From the NCBI GenBank assembly GCA_032718475.1, contig JAUCBJ010000531.1, positions 1-30,440 on the forward strand: DNA of 30,440 bases. The letters run 5' to 3'. The position numbers were made by a program, and so were the translations under genes. The notes beneath the pieces are model-generated. The model saw nothing but the letters and a program-made list of their open reading frames with translations, made no database searches and was not told the origin of the DNA. Shown here piece by piece: positions 28,600-30,440 of this stretch (its first letter is position 1; every line of letters begins with the position of its first letter). The stretch comes from Nemertoderma westbladi. Lineage: Eukaryota; Xenacoelomorpha; Nemertodermatida; Nemertodermatidae.

Positions 28600-30440
28600 G
28601 CCAGTTGGAATAATCGGGGAGAATCGTTACAACTAAGCACATGGTAGCGGTCGGTACACGGAATAATCGGGGAAAATCGTTACAACTAAGCACATGGTAG
28701 CGGTCGGTACACGGAATAATCGGGGAAAATCGTTACAACTAAGCACGTGGTAGCGGTCGGTACACGGAATAATCGGGGAAAATTGTTACAACTAGGCACG
28801 TGGTAGCGGTCGGTACACGGAATAATCGGGGAGAATCGTTACAACTAAGCACGTGGTAGCGGTCGGTATACGGAATAATCGGGGAAAATTGTTACAACAG
28901 GCACGTGGTAGCGGTCGGTACAACTAAGCACATGGTAGCGGTCGGTACAACTAAGCACATGGTAGCGGTCGGTACAACTAAGCACGTGGTAGCGGTCGGT
29001 ACAACTAAGCACATGGTAGCGGTCGGTACAACTAAGAACATGGTAGCGGTCGGTACAACTAAGCACGTGGTAGCGGTCGGTACAACTAAGCACGTGGTAG
29101 CGGTCGGTACAACTAAGCACGTGGTAGCGGTCGGTACAACTAAGCACATGGTAGCGGTCGGTACAACTAAGCCCGTGGTAGCGGTCGGTACAACTAAGCA
29201 CGTGGTAGCGGTCGTTACAACTAAGCACATGGTAGCGGTCGGTACAACTAAGCACATGGTAGCGGTCGGTACAACTAAGCACATGGTAGCGGTCGGTACA
29301 ACTAAGCACATGGTAGCGGTCGGTACAACTAAGCACATGGTAGCGGTCGGTACAACTAAGCACATGGTAGCGGTCGGTACAACTAAGCACATGGTAGCGG
29401 TCGGTACAACTAAGCACGTGGTAGCGGTCGTTACAACTAAGCACGTGGTAGCGGTCGTTACAACTAAGCACATGGTAGCGGTCGGTACACGGAATAATCG
29501 GGAGAATCGTTACAACTAAGCACGTGGTAGCGGTCGGTACAACTAAGCACATGGTAGCGGTCGGTACAACTAAGCACATGGTAGCGGTCGGTACAACTAA
29601 GCACGTGGTAGCGGTCGGTACAACTAAGCACGTGGTAGCTGTCGGTACAACTAAGCACATGGTAGCGGTCGGTACAACTAAGCACGTGGTAGCGGTCGGT
29701 ACAACTAAGCACATGGTAGCGGTCGGTACAACTAAGCACATGGTAGCGGTCGTTTCAACTAAGCACGTGGTAGCGGTCGGTACAACTAAGCACGTGGTAG
29801 CGGTCGTTACAACTAAGAGCGTGGTAGCGGTCGTTACAACTAAGCACGTGGTAGCGGTCGTTACAACTAAGCACATGGTAGCGGTCGGTACAGCTAAGCA
29901 CATGGTAGCGGTCGGTACAACTAAGCACATGGTAGCGGTCGGTACAACTAAGCACATGGTAGCGGTCGGTACAACTAAGTACATGGTAGCGGTCGGTACA
30001 ACTAAGCACATGGTAGCGGTCGGTACAACTAAGCACGTGGTAGCGGTCGTTACAACTAAGCACATGGTAGCGGTCGGTACAACTAAGCACATGGTAGCGG
30101 TCGGTACAACTAAGCACATGGTAGCGGTCGGTACAACTAAGTACATGGTAGCGGTCGGTACAACTAAGCACATGGTAGCGGTCGGTACAACTAAGCACGT
30201 GGTAGCGGTCGTTACAACTAAGCACATGGTAGCGGTCGGTACAACTAAGCACATGGTAGCGGTCGGTACAACTAAGCACATGGTAGCGGTCGGTACAACT
30301 AAGCACATGGTAGCGCTCGTTACAACTAAGCACGTGGTAGCGGTCGTTACAACTAAGCACATGGTAGCGGTCGGTACAACTAAGCACGTGGTAGCGGTCG
30401 TTACAACTAAGCACGTGGTAGCGGTCGGTACAACTAAGCA
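28600..30440 (+). repeat. Minisatellite, 27-bp unit with 53-bp composite units, running off the window (intron 9)
   Basis: The core unit acaactaagcacatggtagc plus ggtcggt is repeated more than 55 times from about 28905 to the end. The 5' part (about 28609-28905) consists of 52-53 bp composite units in which acacggaataatcgggg plus aaaatcgtt is inserted after the core. One such composite recurs at about 29488. Variation is mostly cacatgg/cacgtgg and ggtcggt/ggtcgtt. Frames are fortuitously open on both strands because 27 is a multiple of three. Confidence 0.95.

Noticed and set aside
28845-30414. Long minus-strand ORFs of hundreds of codons (repeated CLVVPTATM or LSCTDRYHV)
   Set aside because: They are translations of a 27-bp tandem array. 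The frame stays open only because 27 is a multiple of three and the unit lacks stops in several frames, including the opposite strand.
6873-30440. CRISPR-like regular repeats
   Set aside because: Units are directly tandem with no unique spacers, there are no cas genes, and the context is a spliced animal gene.

Overview
The window is animal nuclear DNA, most likely from an invertebrate. It has spliced exons with GT..AG junctions, AT-rich introns, an APE-type LINE, a DNA transposon with terminal inverted repeats and very large minisatellites. I cannot place the species. Nothing bacterial or viral was seen.

One host gene fills the window on the + strand: the central part of a BIRC6/BRUCE-type giant inhibitor-of-apoptosis ubiquitin ligase. 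I assembled nine exons (145-322, 577-700, 1023-1217, 5853-6057, 8948-9143, 11572-13364, 13952-14137, 15889-19409, 25363-27814). They join at canonical splice sites in one unbroken reading frame of 2950 codons. The order of recognisable BIRC6 segments is kept: a segment before the BIR, the BIR domain with all four zinc ligands, WD-like propeller strands, a beta-sandwich region, a long helical region, a second discoidin-like beta-sandwich, a coiled coil and an armadillo-like helical region. The N-terminus (very roughly 170 residues by comparison with the vertebrate protein) and the C-terminal UBC domain lie outside the window.

Nearly every intron is occupied by repeats. The first intron in view ends in four tandem copies of its own 3' splice site. 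Intron 3 holds a nearly complete RTE-like LINE in antisense. Intron 4 holds a 1.4-kb array of 23-bp units and a dispersed repeat. Intron 5 holds a Harbinger-like element with a LINE fragment inside it, plus an inverted copy of the same dispersed repeat. Intron 7 holds a 63-bp array ending in a LINE fragment. Intron 8 is almost wholly a 5.6-kb array of about 26-bp units whose first copy is the real 5' splice site. Intron 9 holds two adjoining 27-bp arrays and runs off the window. A coding minisatellite (20 x 42 bp) also lies inside exon 6.

The most unusual feature is that two of the arrays are built from splice sites of the gene itself, one from an acceptor and one from a donor. No new enzymatic system was found; the interest lies in gene architecture and tandem-repeat biology.
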